DNA of 64,000 nt from Lysobacterales bacterium 15-68-25 (GTDB lineage Bacteria > Pseudomonadota > Gammaproteobacteria > Xanthomonadales > Rhodanobacteraceae): the NCBI GenBank assembly GCA_002279065.1, contig NCKB01000005.1, positions 62,001 through 126,000 on the forward strand, read 5' to 3'. Every line of letters starts with the position of its first letter. Position 1 is the first letter of the stretch. The notes beneath the pieces were generated by a model. That model searched no databases. It was given only the letters and a program-made list of their open reading frames with translations, and was not told the origin of the DNA. Shown here piece after piece: positions 9,715 to 18,076 of the stretch. The translations under genes and the position numbers were made by a program.

Positions 9715-12123
9715 CTAGCCGGCAGGCGCCAGCGTCAGCGTGTGCCGCGCCGGGCCGGGCAGCAGCGGGGACGGTCGTCCGTGCACCCAGTCCTCGTGGC
9801 CGGCGCCGAAGAACGGCGACAGCGGGTTGTCGCTCTGTCCGCCGGGCATGTGGAAGATGCCGTGGTCCTCGTGTCCGGGCGAGACGTCCAACCGCTCGGA
9901 GGCGCCGAAGCCGGGGGCGGCCACGCGCGGCATGTTGCTGTCGCCGGGTACCGGCTGGTCGGGCATGTCGATGAACCGGGCCAGCCAGCCGGGCAGGGCG
10001 CGTGCCAGCGGATGGTCCACGTCGGCGCGGTTGCGTTCACCCCAGCGACGAGCCGCGAGTCCGCCGGGCTGCTTGCCGAGGGTGTCCGCCACCTGCTTCG
10101 CCGAGGCCAGCACCAGGGCGTGCCAGTCGGCGTAGCGCGGGTCGAGCAGGTGCTTCGGTTGCTGCCGCACCAGCGCCCACACGGCGGCCTCCGGATCGCC
10201 GAGGCCCGGCCAGGTGAAGTCGGGGAAACGTGCCTGCACGCGGGCGGCGAACGGCGCCAGCACGGCCTGGTGCACCTGCTCGCGGAACGCGCGCACCAGC
10301 CGGTAGTCGACGCTGTTCACGTCGGCACGTCCGTGCCAGGTGCCTGTCAGCTCGCGCAGCTGCCGCAGCGACGGGTCGGTGGTGCCGGCCAGCGTTTCCT
10401 GCAGCAGGCGCTGCCAGCGGCCGAGCAGCACGCTGCGGTCGTCGAGCTGGATGTCCAGCAGGTCGCCGGGTGAGAACGCGGCGTGGGCGCGCAGGTCGTC
10501 GCGGATGCCTTGCGCACGGGCGCCGAGATCGTGGCCGCCGTTGCCGAGCAGGGTCAGCCAGTCGCCGCCCACCGTGCGGTTGTTGGCGGTCCACAGCCGG
10601 CCGCCGGGCGGATTCTCGATGCGCGGGTACTGCGACGGTGTGGCCCAGCCGGTCCAGCCGGTGCCGGGCTGCGACCAGTCGGCAGGGACCTGCGGGTCGA
10701 AGCCGTGGCGCAGCGGGATGCTGCTGCTGGCGATGGTCCAGCCGATGTGACCCTGGTTGTCGGCGGCGAGCAGGTTCTGCGCCGGCATGCCCAGGGTGGG
10801 CGCGAGGTCGAGTGCCTGGTCCACGTCGGTGGTGCGCTCGAGCTGCATCAGCGCGAGGTTGTAGCCGTGCGGGCGATCGCCGGTCCAGGCCAGCGCGAGC
10901 GGCGTGCCGTCGGTGTCGGTCGCGGTGATCGGACCCCAGCGGGTGTCCTCCACCGTGATCACCTGGTCGGGCGCGCCCTTCACGTGGATGGTCTCGCGGT
11001 GGGTGGCGATCGTGGCCCAGCCGTCCGGCGTGCGGTAGCGCGTGGGATCGGCCGGGTCGCGCAGCACGCGCACCCAGTCTTCCCAGTCGCCGTAGCTGTT
11101 GGTGAAGCCCCAGGCGACCTGGCCGTTGGATCCGACCACCAGGGCCGGGGTGCCCGGCAGGGTCACGCCGCTGGCGTCGCGCATCCCGCCCGGCGCGGTC
11201 GGATCGGGGTAGCGCAGGCGCGCGCGGAACCACAGGTTGGGTACGCGCAGGCCCAGGTGCATGTCGTTGGCCAGCATCGCCGCGCCGGTGCCGGTGAGCG
11301 TGCCGGCCACGGCGAAGTTGTTGCTGCCGGGGCGGGCGTCGTCCAGCGCGGGGGCGAGCACGGCGGCGAGGTCGTGGCCACTGGCCGGCGCGGTGGCGCG
11401 CAGGTCGATGGTGGCCGCATCCGGCACGACCGGTGCGGGCGAGAGCGGGCCGGCCAGTGGCGCTTCCCAGTTCGGGTCCGGCGCGAGCAGGAAATCGACC
11501 AGCGGCGCGGGCAGCGCGGCGCGCATCTGCGCGATGCGCAGCTCGCGCGTGTTGCGGCCATCGCTGTTGAGGTCCAGGTACATCGCGGCGATCACCAGCA
11601 GGCTGTCCTCGGAGCGCCATGGTTGCGGCTTCGTGCCGAGCAGGAAGTACTCCCAGGGACGCACCTTCAGGGCAGCCAAGCCGGCATTCACGCCGTCGCG
11701 GTAGCGGTCGAGCATGTGCCGTTGCTCCGCCGGCAACTGCGCGTAGGCCTGCTCGACCACGGCGCGCAGGCGCAGGCGGCGATGCGACTCGTCGGTCTTC
11801 AGTGCGGCCGGACCGACCAGCGCCGACAGCTCGCCGGCCGGCAGGCGGCGCATCAGGTCCATGTCGAAGTAGCGCTCCTGCGCGTGGACGTAGCCCATCG
11901 CATAGCTGATGTCGTCGCGGCTCCGGCCGTCGAAGGTGGCAGTGCCCAGCGCATCGCGCGTCACGGTGACCGGGGCGGACAGTCCGGTCGCGGCGACCTG
12001 GCCGTCCAGTCGGGCGCGGCCCAGTGCCAGCAGGCTCCAGGTGGCGACGAGGGCGGCGAGCAGCAGCAGGGCGAGCGCGATCAGGCTGCGGCGCAGCCAG
12101 CGCCGGCGGGGAGGAGTCGTCAT
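9715..12123 (-). CDS. Penicillin acylase-family (Ntn) hydrolase
   Basis: 802-residue member of the penicillin/acyl-homoserine-lactone acylase family, periplasmic enzymes that cleave amide bonds and mature by self-cleavage. An N-terminal membrane/signal segment follows basic residues (RRRWLRRSLIALALLLLAA). The alpha-chain region has the family YAMGYVHAQERYFDMDLMRR. The nucleophile is Ser267, in RPGSNNFAVAG, which becomes the beta-chain N-terminus after cleavage; later QVAWGFTNSYGDW and AADNQGHIGWTIA are also typical. The start overlaps the upstream lipoprotein gene by four bases (ATGA). The substrate cannot be told from sequence: beta-lactams, N-acyl-homoserine lactones or other amides are possible. 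Confidence 0.93.
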   Translation of the reverse strand: MTTPPRRRWLRRSLIALALLLLAALVATWSLLALGRARLDGQVAATGLSAPVTVTRDALGTATFDGRSRDDISYAMGYVHAQERYFDMDLMRRLPAGELSALVGPAALKTDESHRRLRLRAVVEQAYAQLPAEQRHMLDRYRDGVNAGLAALKVRPWEYFLLGTKPQPWRSEDSLLVIAAMYLDLNSDGRNTRELRIAQMRAALPAPLVDFLLAPDPNWEAPLAGPLSPAPVVPDAATIDLRATAPASGHDLAAVLAPALDDARPGSNNFAVAGTLTGTGAAMLANDMHLGLRVPNLWFRARLRYPDPTAPGGMRDASGVTLPGTPALVVGSNGQVAWGFTNSYGDWEDWVRVLRDPADPTRYRTPDGWATIATHRETIHVKGAPDQVITVEDTRWGPITATDTDGTPLALAWTGDRPHGYNLALMQLERTTDVDQALDLAPTLGMPAQNLLAADNQGHIGWTIASSSIPLRHGFDPQVPADWSQPGTGWTGWATPSQYPRIENPPGGRLWTANNRTVGGDWLTLLGNGGHDLGARAQGIRDDLRAHAAFSPGDLLDIQLDDRSVLLGRWQRLLQETLAGTTDPSLRQLRELTGTWHGRADVNSVDYRLVRAFREQVHQAVLAPFAARVQARFPDFTWPGLGDPEAAVWALVRQQPKHLLDPRYADWHALVLASAKQVADTLGKQPGGLAARRWGERNRADVDHPLARALPGWLARFIDMPDQPVPGDSNMPRVAAPGFGASERLDVSPGHEDHGIFHMPGGQSDNPLSPFFGAGHEDWVHGRPSPLLPGPARHTLTLAPAG

Positions 12124-12929
12124 GGTTTGTCGAACACCGCGAAGATGCCCGCATAGGGCTTGAGCATGAAGGTCGGCGCGCCGCTGTAGCCCTCGCCGTC
12201 CACGTACATCTGCGAGATGGTGCCGTCCAGGTACAGCGCATCGCGGCAGCCCAGGCCGTCGCGGAACAGGCGGGCGAAGGTGTGGAAGTTCACCGGCGTC
12301 TCGCTGACCGCGAACACCACTTTCTGCGGCGTTGCCGCGCACACGCCGCTGCGCCACTTCACGCTGGCCGACTCGTCCTCGAACTGCGGGTTGAGCCGGC
12401 CGTCGATCACCAGCATCGGGCCGGACTGCGTGGCCAGCGTCACCGGCTTGCCCCCGGCCTTGAACGCCTCGCTGGTACGCACCGCGGCATGGCCGTCCGG
12501 GTACACCGCGAACACGCCGTTGGGGCGCAGCGAGAAGTTGCCGGCGGCCGGGTTGCCGTGCGCCATGTTCAGCGGCACGCGGACGTGGCCATCCTCCACG
12601 AACAGCCCCAGCGGCGCGTTGCGACGGTCGTAGATGCCCGCGTTGGCGGCGAACAGCAGCCGCCGGCCGTGCCGCTCGCCCCAGTGCTGCAGGTTCTCGA
12701 TGCTGCCGAAGGCGACGCCGCTGTCCGGATCGCGCCAGTGCAGCGAGAGCGTCTGGCGGGCGAGGTCGATGGTCACCACGTGGAAGCGCTGGCCATCGAA
12801 CTCGCGCTCGGCGCTGTCCACGGCGCGCGCGCGGGAGGCACAGGCGGCGAGCAGCGGCAACAGCGCGGCGGTGCCCAGCAGGGCGGGCCAGCGGCGGGAG
12901 CGGGAAAGGGAGGAAAACAGGCGCAGCAT
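12120..12929 (-). CDS. Phosphodiester glycosidase-like lipoprotein (DUF2233/NAGPA domain)
   Basis: 269 residues with a lipoprotein signal (basic N-terminus, lipobox LLAAC near residue 30). The mature region is a phosphodiester-glycosidase/NAGPA-type domain: FHVVTIDLARQTLSLHW, then LLFAANAGIYDRRNAPLGL, ATQSGPMLVIDG, and the closing LYLDGTISQMYVDG, which carries the conserved Asp-Gly pair of the fold. Such proteins act on glycosidic phosphodiester or capped sugar groups, but bacterial substrates are mostly unknown. It is translationally coupled to the acylase gene downstream, so the two probably share a periplasmic or envelope role. Confidence 0.85.
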   Translation of the reverse strand: MLRLFSSLSRSRRWPALLGTAALLPLLAACASRARAVDSAEREFDGQRFHVVTIDLARQTLSLHWRDPDSGVAFGSIENLQHWGERHGRRLLFAANAGIYDRRNAPLGLFVEDGHVRVPLNMAHGNPAAGNFSLRPNGVFAVYPDGHAAVRTSEAFKAGGKPVTLATQSGPMLVIDGRLNPQFEDESASVKWRSGVCAATPQKVVFAVSETPVNFHTFARLFRDGLGCRDALYLDGTISQMYVDGEGYSGAPTFMLKPYAGIFAVFDKP

Positions 12930-13007
12930 CCCCCGATGGTCGCCGGCCCATGCCTCGCGGTGCAAGCGCACCGCCCGGCGCGGTTCAGCCGGCCCGCGCC
13001 GGGACGC

Positions 13008-13013
13008 TACACT
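13008..13013 (+). promoter_or_regulatory. Candidate -10 box for the Nudix pair
   Basis: TACACT 22 bases before the ATG at 13035, with a weak -35-like TTCAGC at 12984-12989. It lies in the divergent gap shared with the minus-strand lipoprotein gene. Confidence 0.4.
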
Positions 13014-13034
13014 GCGCTTTTTGCCGGCCGCGCC

Positions 13035-13523
13035 ATGCCTTACTGCCCCATCGTCGCCACACTCGGATACGTGCTGTCGCCCGACCGCCGCCGGGTGCTG
13101 ATGATCCACCGCAACGCCCGCCCCGACGACCAGCACCTGGGCAAGTACAACGGCCTGGGCGGCAAGATGGAGCCGGGCGAGGACATCGCCGCCTGCATGC
13201 GCCGCGAGATCCGCGAGGAGGCCGGCATCGAGTGCACCTCGATGCAGCTGCGCGGCACCCTCAACTGGCCGGGCTTCGGCAAGCAGGGCGAGGACTGGCT
13301 GGGCTTCATCTTCATCATCGACGGTTACGCCGGCACGCCGCTGGAGCGCAATCCGGAAGGCACGCTGGAATGGGTGGAGCGCGAGCGCCTGATGGAGCTG
13401 CCGATGTGGGAGGGCGATCGCCACTTCCTGCCGCTGGTATTCGACGACGATCCGCGGCCGTTCCACGGCGTGATGCCGTACCGGGACGGGCGCATGCAGT
13501 CATGGGCGTACAGCCGGCTGTGA
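13035..13523 (+). CDS. Nudix hydrolase (MutT/8-oxo-dGTPase-like)
   Basis: 162-residue Nudix protein that hydrolyses a nucleoside diphosphate linked to another group. The Nudix box is complete: GGKMEPGEDIAACMRREI followed by REEAGI, with all conserved Gly, Glu and Arg positions. The YNGLGGKMEPGE context and the C-terminal LPMWEGDRHFLPLVFDDD with a final RDGRMQSW resemble human MTH1-like and bacterial MutT-type 8-oxo-dGTPases, so nucleotide-pool cleaning is the best guess. A second Nudix gene overlaps the 3' end, suggesting the two are co-translated. Confidence 0.92.
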   Translation: MPYCPIVATLGYVLSPDRRRVLMIHRNARPDDQHLGKYNGLGGKMEPGEDIAACMRREIREEAGIECTSMQLRGTLNWPGFGKQGEDWLGFIFIIDGYAGTPLERNPEGTLEWVERERLMELPMWEGDRHFLPLVFDDDPRPFHGVMPYRDGRMQSWAYSRL

Positions 13524-13921
13524 GCGGGGTGCCGAAGCTGATCCGCATCGTCGTGGCGGTGATCCGTGACGATGCGGGCCGCGTGCTGCTGGTGCGCAAG
13601 CGCGGCGCCACGGTGTTCCAGCAGCCCGGCGGCAAGCGCGATCCGGGCGATGCCGATGATCTCGCCACGCTGGCGCGCGAGCTGCGCGAGGAACTGGGCG
13701 TGGCGCTGGTTGCCGCGTCCGTGCGCCACCTGTGGCGCGCCAGCGCGCCGGCGGCGAACGAGCCGGGGCACGTGGTGGAGGGCGAGGTTTACGCGGTGGC
13801 GATCGAGGGTGTCCCCACCGCCTGCGCCGAGATCGAGATGCTGCGCTGGGTCGATCCGACCGATCCCGGCGACCTGCCGATCGCCCGGCTGAGTCGCGAG
13901 CACATCCTGCCGCGTCTCTGA
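13502..13921 (+). CDS. Second Nudix-domain protein, box slightly altered
   Basis: 139 residues. The core LIRIVVAVIRDDAGRVLLVRK is a standard Nudix first strand pair. The box reads PGGKRDPGDADDLATLARELREELGV: Asp replaces the first Glu and there is one extra residue before the RE pair, while the metal-binding REEL part is intact. It resembles house-cleaning Nudix proteins of the NUDIX/DUF type. Two starts are possible: ATG 13502, overlapping the previous gene by 22 bases, and GTG 13520, which overlaps its stop as GTGA. The first is listed, without firm evidence. Substrate unknown. Confidence 0.85.
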   Translation: MGVQPAVSGVPKLIRIVVAVIRDDAGRVLLVRKRGATVFQQPGGKRDPGDADDLATLARELREELGVALVAASVRHLWRASAPAANEPGHVVEGEVYAVAIEGVPTACAEIEMLRWVDPTDPGDLPIARLSREHILPRL

Positions 13922-14024
13922 GCGGGGCAAGACGGCAGCTTGCTCGTGTCACGGGCTGCTGCGGCTGACCTGCCGGCCTGCGACGATGGTTGATCCGTGC
14001 GTCCTTTCGAAAGGGAGGATGTTT

Positions 14025-14105
14025 ATGGATCGACTCTGGAGACGGCCACTTTCCGAGGATTTCGTGCCAGATGGCTTCATCGACGGCAGCGGTATTGCGT
14101 GTTGA
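14025..14105 (+). CDS. Candidate 26-residue micro-ORF
   Basis: MDRLWRRPLSEDFVPDGFID followed by six more residues, ending at TGA 14103-14105. GGGAGG (14013-14018) stands six bases before the ATG, an ideal ribosome site. The peptide has no recognisable domain; it has a basic start and an acidic middle. An ATG begins on the last base of its stop (TGATG at 14103-14107) and runs in the same frame as the second micro-ORF. It could be a leader peptide, a real small protein, or chance. Confidence 0.35.
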   Translation: MDRLWRRPLSEDFVPDGFIDGSGIAC

Positions 14106-14152
14106 TGCATGGATGTGCGCCGATGGTTCGTGCAATCCACAGGAGGTGGCCG

Positions 14153-14203
14153 ATGATGCCGATCTGGCTGGCCTGGCTTGCGCTCGGGTTCCGGATTTTC
14201 TGA
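14153..14203 (+). CDS. Candidate 16-residue hydrophobic micro-ORF before SURF1
   Basis: Reads MMPIWLAWLALGFRIF then TGA. A full Shine-Dalgarno AGGAGGTGG (14141-14149) ends four bases before ATG 14153. The peptide is almost all hydrophobic with two Trp, like small oxidase-associated membrane peptides such as CydX or its relatives, although it is shorter and shows no clear similarity. It lies 57 bases ahead of SURF1, a cytochrome oxidase assembly gene, which makes a membrane role attractive but unproven. A longer in-frame version could start at ATG 14105. Confidence 0.4.
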   Translation: MMPIWLAWLALGFRIF

Positions 14204-14260
14204 GCGTATCGCCGCGGAGACGGGGCTGGACGGTGCGGCGAACTAGAATCCAGGATTCCG

Positions 14261-15061
14261 ATGCGAAACTGCAGCATGACCGACGAGCATTCCTCCGCAC
14301 CGCCGCGGGATGAACCACGTGGCCCGCTGGCTTTGGCCCTGCTTGGCCTGCTGGGGCTCGTGCTGTTCGCCGGCTTCATCGCGATGGGCACCTGGCAGGT
14401 CCATCGATTGGCGTGGAAGCGGGCGCTGATCGCCCACGTCGACGCGCGGGTGCACGCGCCGCCGGTGGATGCGCCCGGCCCCGCGCAATGGCCACGGGTG
14501 ACCGCGGCCGCCGATGAATACCGGCACGTGCGGCTGCACGGCACCTTCCTGTACGACCGTTCGACCTACGTGTGGGCGGCGACGGCCGAGGGCAGCGGAC
14601 TCTGGGTGATGACGCCGCTGCGCCGCGACGATGGCTCGCTGGTGCTGGTCAACCGCGGCTTCGTGACGCCGGAGTGGTGCGGCCGTCACGGGCAGTGCGC
14701 GCCGGGTGCTGCCGGCGAGGTGAGCGTGACCGGTCTGCTGCGGATCAGCGAGCCGCCGGGCTTTCTGCGCCACAACGAGCCGGCGAGGGATGACTGGTAC
14801 ACCCGCGATGTGCCGGCCATCGCCGCACGACGGGGGCTGCACGACGTGGCGCCGTACTTCGTCGACGAGGATGCGGCTTCCGAGGCTGGTGTACCGGATG
14901 CGCCGACGGGCGGGCTGACGGTGATCCATTTCCCCAACAACCACCTCAGCTACCTGATCACCTGGTATGCGATGGCGCTGATGGTGCTGGTGGCGGGGTT
15001 CTTCGTCGGACGCTCGGAACTGCGCCGGCGACGTGCGGCTCACGCTTCCCGAGGCTCCTGA
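14261..15061 (+). CDS. SURF1-family cytochrome oxidase assembly protein
   Basis: 266-residue inner-membrane protein of the SURF1/SHY1 family, which helps insert heme a into cytochrome c or quinol oxidase subunit I. The two membrane helices are at the ends: LALALLGLLGLVLFAGFIAM near residues 25-45 and the segment after NNHLSYLITWYAMALMVLV near 225-250. Family motifs are GTWQVHRLAWKRALI right after the first helix, LVLVNRGFVTP in the periplasmic domain, and NNHLSY before the second helix. ATG 14261 has AGGA five bases upstream; ATG 14276 is an alternative. It fits with CtaG and SCO1 elsewhere in the window; the oxidase subunits are not here. Confidence 0.93.
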   Translation: MRNCSMTDEHSSAPPRDEPRGPLALALLGLLGLVLFAGFIAMGTWQVHRLAWKRALIAHVDARVHAPPVDAPGPAQWPRVTAAADEYRHVRLHGTFLYDRSTYVWAATAEGSGLWVMTPLRRDDGSLVLVNRGFVTPEWCGRHGQCAPGAAGEVSVTGLLRISEPPGFLRHNEPARDDWYTRDVPAIAARRGLHDVAPYFVDEDAASEAGVPDAPTGGLTVIHFPNNHLSYLITWYAMALMVLVAGFFVGRSELRRRRAAHASRGS

Positions 15062-15086
15062 TCGGCCGCGAACCGCGGTCGTGGCC

Positions 15087-15521
15087 TCAGTGACCGAAAC
15101 GGTGGTCGTGGAAGTGCCCGGTGGCGCCACCGATCGAAATGCTCACGCCACCGGTCGGGTGGTCGCAGCTGCCGAAGGCCTTGTGGATGCTGACCGTGCC
15201 GGTCTGGTAGTTGCCGCCGACATGGTTGCCCGCCACCACGCCCATGCCCACGCTGCCGTGCACCTGGGGCTGGTTGTAGGTGGCGTCGTCGCAGGTGTCG
15301 GCCGGTGCGTTGGCGGCCAGGCCGGCGTCGGTGGTGCCGCTGGTGTCGCCGTAGTACGCGCCCGGCGCGGTGCTGGCACTGGCCGGCGCGGTCGCGGCCT
15401 TCGCCGCCGGCACCGCGTTGGGCGGCAGCTTGAGGTTCAGTGGCTGCGACGTGCTCTGCGCGCTGGCGGCGCCGGCGACGAGGCAGGCGGCGAGGAAGCC
15501 GAGCGTACGGGTGGGGGACAT
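15087..15521 (-). CDS. Exported Gly-rich protein with His-rich tail, unknown function
   Basis: 144 residues. A clear signal peptide (MSPTRTLGFLAACLVAGAASAQS) is followed by an Ala/Pro/Ser linker and a Gly/Ser/Val-rich region with alternating pattern (VHGSVGMGVVAGNHVGGNYQ, VSISIGGATG) that may form beta structure. The protein ends in HFHDHRFGH, dense in histidine and possibly metal-binding. Two cysteines (DTCDDA, GSCDHP) could form a disulfide. The start at 15521 has GGAG at good distance; the open frame extends further upstream without one. I do not recognise a family. It is convergent with SURF1 (gap 25 bases) and lies downstream of parC on the same strand. Confidence 0.75.
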   Translation of the reverse strand: MSPTRTLGFLAACLVAGAASAQSTSQPLNLKLPPNAVPAAKAATAPASASTAPGAYYGDTSGTTDAGLAANAPADTCDDATYNQPQVHGSVGMGVVAGNHVGGNYQTGTVSIHKAFGSCDHPTGGVSISIGGATGHFHDHRFGH

Positions 15522-15650
15522 GAGGGACTCCGCGGGTGACGGTGATGCAACGCGCGGGGACGCCGCGCGTGCACCGCCGGGCTTAGTTTCGTCCAACGCG
15601 CGTTAAGTTCCGCACGGCGCCCGTAGGGTTGGTCAGACCATCCTCAGCGC

Positions 15651-17888
15651 TCAGCCGGTGGTCTCGATCCGCTCCACCCGGCGCAGGCCGCGAGGCAGTA
15701 CGCCGCCACGGGTGGCGCGGTTGCCGCCGTACTCGACCAGGTCGGCCCACTTCAGCGTGAGCTTGCGCTGGCCGGCGTACAGGGTGACCTCGCCCTTGCC
15801 CTCGGCGACCACCGCCACGCCGACCACGCGCTCACCTTCCGTCATCTGCTTCTTGGGAATGTCGATCAGCTTGTTGCCTTTGCCCTTGTCCAGCTCCGGC
15901 AGCTCGGCCACCGAGAACATCAGCAGGTGGCCCTCGCCGGTGACCACCACGATGCGGTCGCGCGCCGGATCGGCGGTGACCACGGGCGTGAGCACCTTGG
16001 CGCCGTCGGCCAGGGTGATCAGCTGCTTGCCGGCCTTGTTGCGGCCGGTCAGCGCCTCGAAGCGGGTGACGAAGCCGTAGCCGAAGTCGGTGGCCAGGAT
16101 CAGCCGGGTGTCGTTGTCGCCCGCGGCCAGCGCGTCGAAGCTGGCGCCGGCCGGCGGCGTGAAGCGGCCGGTGAGCGGTTCGCCGTTGCCGCGCGCCGAG
16201 GGCAGGGTGTGCGCCGCGGTGGAGTAGCTGCGGCCGGTGGAGTCGATCACCGCCACCTGCTGGGTGGTGCGCGCCTTCACCGCGGCGAGCAGGCCGTCGC
16301 CCTCGCGGTAGCTCAGGCCCTCGGCGTCGACGTCGTGGCCCTTGGCGGCGCGGATCCAGCCCTTCTGGCTGAGCACCACGGTGACCGGCTCGCTGGCGAC
16401 CAGCGCGCTCTCGTCCAGCGCCTGCGCCACCTCGCGCTGCACCAGCGGCGAGCGGCGGTCGTCGCCGTACTTGGCGGCGTCGGCGCGCAGCTCTTCCTTG
16501 ATCAGGCCCTTGAGCTTGGCCGGCGACTTCAGCAGCACGTTGATGCGCGCGCGTTCCTCTTCGAGCTGGTCGCGCTCGCCGTTGATCTTCATCTCCTCGA
16601 GGCGGGCCAGCTGGCGCAGGCGGGTCTCCAGGATGTAGTCGGTCTGTTCCTCGGACAGGCCGAAGCGCGCCATCAGCACCGGCTTGGGCTCCTCCTCGGT
16701 GCGGATGATGCGGATCACCTCGTCCAGGTTGAGGTAGGCGATGCGCAGGCCTTCCAAGAGGTGCAGGCGGCGCTCGACCTTGCCCAGGCGGTGCTGCAGG
16801 CGGCGGGTGACCGTGTCGGTGCGGAACTGCAGCCACTCGGTGAGGATGCGCCTGAGGTCCTTCACCTGCGGCCGGCCGTCCAGGCCGATCATGTTGAGGT
16901 TGACGCGGAAGCTCTTCTCCAGGTCGGTGGTGGCGAAGAGGTGCTGCATCATCTCCTCGACGTCGACGCGGTTGGAGCGCGGCACCACGACCAGCCGGAT
17001 CGGGTTCTCGTGGTCGGACTCGTCGCGCAGGTCCTCGATCATCGGCAGCTTCTTGGCGCGCATCTGCGCGGCGATCTGCTCGAGGATCTTCGACGGGCTG
17101 ACCTGGTGCGGCAGCGCGGTGATCACCACGTTGCCGTCTTCCACCTGGTACACGGCGCGGGCACGCAGCGAGCCGGTGCCGGTGGTGTAGATGGCCAGCA
17201 GTTCCTTGCGCGGGGTGATGATCTCCGCCTCGGTCGGGTAGTCCGGGCCGAGCACGTGCTCGCACAGGTCGGCGATGCTGGCGTCCGGCTCGTCCAGCAG
17301 GCGGATGCAGGCGGTGACCACCTCGCGCAGGTTGTGCGGCGGGATGTCGGTGGCCATGCCCACGGCGATGCCCATCGAGCCGTTCAGCAGCACGTGCGGC
17401 ACGCGCGCCGGCAGCCAGCTCGGCTCCTCCAGCGTGCCGTCGAAGTTTGGCACCCAGTCAACCGTGCCGTGGCCCAGCTCACCCAGCAGCGCCTCGGCGA
17501 TCGGGCTGAGCTTGGACTCGGTGTAGCGCATCGCCGCGAAGCTCTTCGGATCGTCCGGCGAGCCGAAGTTGCCCTGGCCGTCGACCAGCGGATAGCGGTA
17601 CGAGAACGGCTGCGCCATCAGCACCATCGCCTCGTAGCACGAGCTGTCGCCGTGCGGATGGAACTTGCCGATCACGTCGCCGATGGTGCGCGCCGATTTC
17701 TTCGGCTTCGCCGAGGCGGCCAGGCCCAGTTCGCTCATCGCGTAGACGATGCGCCGCTGCACCGGCTTCAGGCCGTCGCCGACGAAGGGCAGGGCACGGT
17801 CCAGCACCACGTACATCGAGTAGTCGAGGTAGGCGCGCTCGGCGTATTCCTTGAGCGGGATCTGTTCGAAATTGGCTTGCAGGTTCAT
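15651..17888 (-). CDS. parC: DNA topoisomerase IV subunit A
   Basis: Type IIA topoisomerase A subunit that, with ParE, decatenates daughter chromosomes. The catalytic tyrosine is Tyr122 in [10 protein letters not shown]. The quinolone-resistance region reads [17 protein letters not shown], with Ser82 and Glu86 (E. coli Ser80 and Glu84) both wild type. ParC rather than GyrA is indicated by 745 residues, the short [15 protein letters not shown] start, the [20 protein letters not shown] wording and a C-terminal part without the canonical GyrA box. ATG 17888 is preferred; an in-frame TTG at 17900 would add four residues. Confidence 0.96.
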   Translation of the reverse strand: MNLQANFEQIPLKEYAERAYLDYSMYVVLDRALPFVGDGLKPVQRRIVYAMSELGLAASAKPKKSARTIGDVIGKFHPHGDSSCYEAMVLMAQPFSYRYPLVDGQGNFGSPDDPKSFAAMRYTESKLSPIAEALLGELGHGTVDWVPNFDGTLEEPSWLPARVPHVLLNGSMGIAVGMATDIPPHNLREVVTACIRLLDEPDASIADLCEHVLGPDYPTEAEIITPRKELLAIYTTGTGSLRARAVYQVEDGNVVITALPHQVSPSKILEQIAAQMRAKKLPMIEDLRDESDHENPIRLVVVPRSNRVDVEEMMQHLFATTDLEKSFRVNLNMIGLDGRPQVKDLRRILTEWLQFRTDTVTRRLQHRLGKVERRLHLLEGLRIAYLNLDEVIRIIRTEEEPKPVLMARFGLSEEQTDYILETRLRQLARLEEMKINGERDQLEEERARINVLLKSPAKLKGLIKEELRADAAKYGDDRRSPLVQREVAQALDESALVASEPVTVVLSQKGWIRAAKGHDVDAEGLSYREGDGLLAAVKARTTQQVAVIDSTGRSYSTAAHTLPSARGNGEPLTGRFTPPAGASFDALAAGDNDTRLILATDFGYGFVTRFEALTGRNKAGKQLITLADGAKVLTPVVTADPARDRIVVVTGEGHLLMFSVAELPELDKGKGNKLIDIPKKQMTEGERVVGVAVVAEGKGEVTLYAGQRKLTLKWADLVEYGGNRATRGGVLPRGLRRVERIETTG

Positions 17889-18076
17889 TTTCAATATCAA
17901 TCGGTTGGCGCGCCGCGGGCGCGAACAGCCGGCCGATGGTGCCAGAACGGGCCGGGGCGGGACAGCTTGCGCGGCGCAGCGTGCCGTGCTGCCGTCGCAG
18001 AATCTGCGCCGGGGGCTGGTCCGGGCCGCTGGCCGGCGGCTAAGGTGGTCGCGTTATCCCCCGCCCGCCTGCCTCC

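Larger units (their letters stand above)
13922..14260. other. 339-base gap between the Nudix pair and SURF1, with two micro-ORFs
   Basis: No recognisable protein or RNA family fills this stretch. It holds a 12-base perfect palindrome CCTTTCGAAAGG (14003-14014) directly before a strong Shine-Dalgarno, then two tiny open frames, each with an excellent ribosome site (listed separately). The composition is less GC-biased than the neighbouring genes. Confidence 0.6.

Noticed and set aside
13922..14260. Small RNA gene or tRNA in the gap before SURF1
   Set aside because: No cloverleaf, no TTCGA-type arm in context, no terminator at the end. The palindrome CCTTTCGAAAGG alone is not enough.
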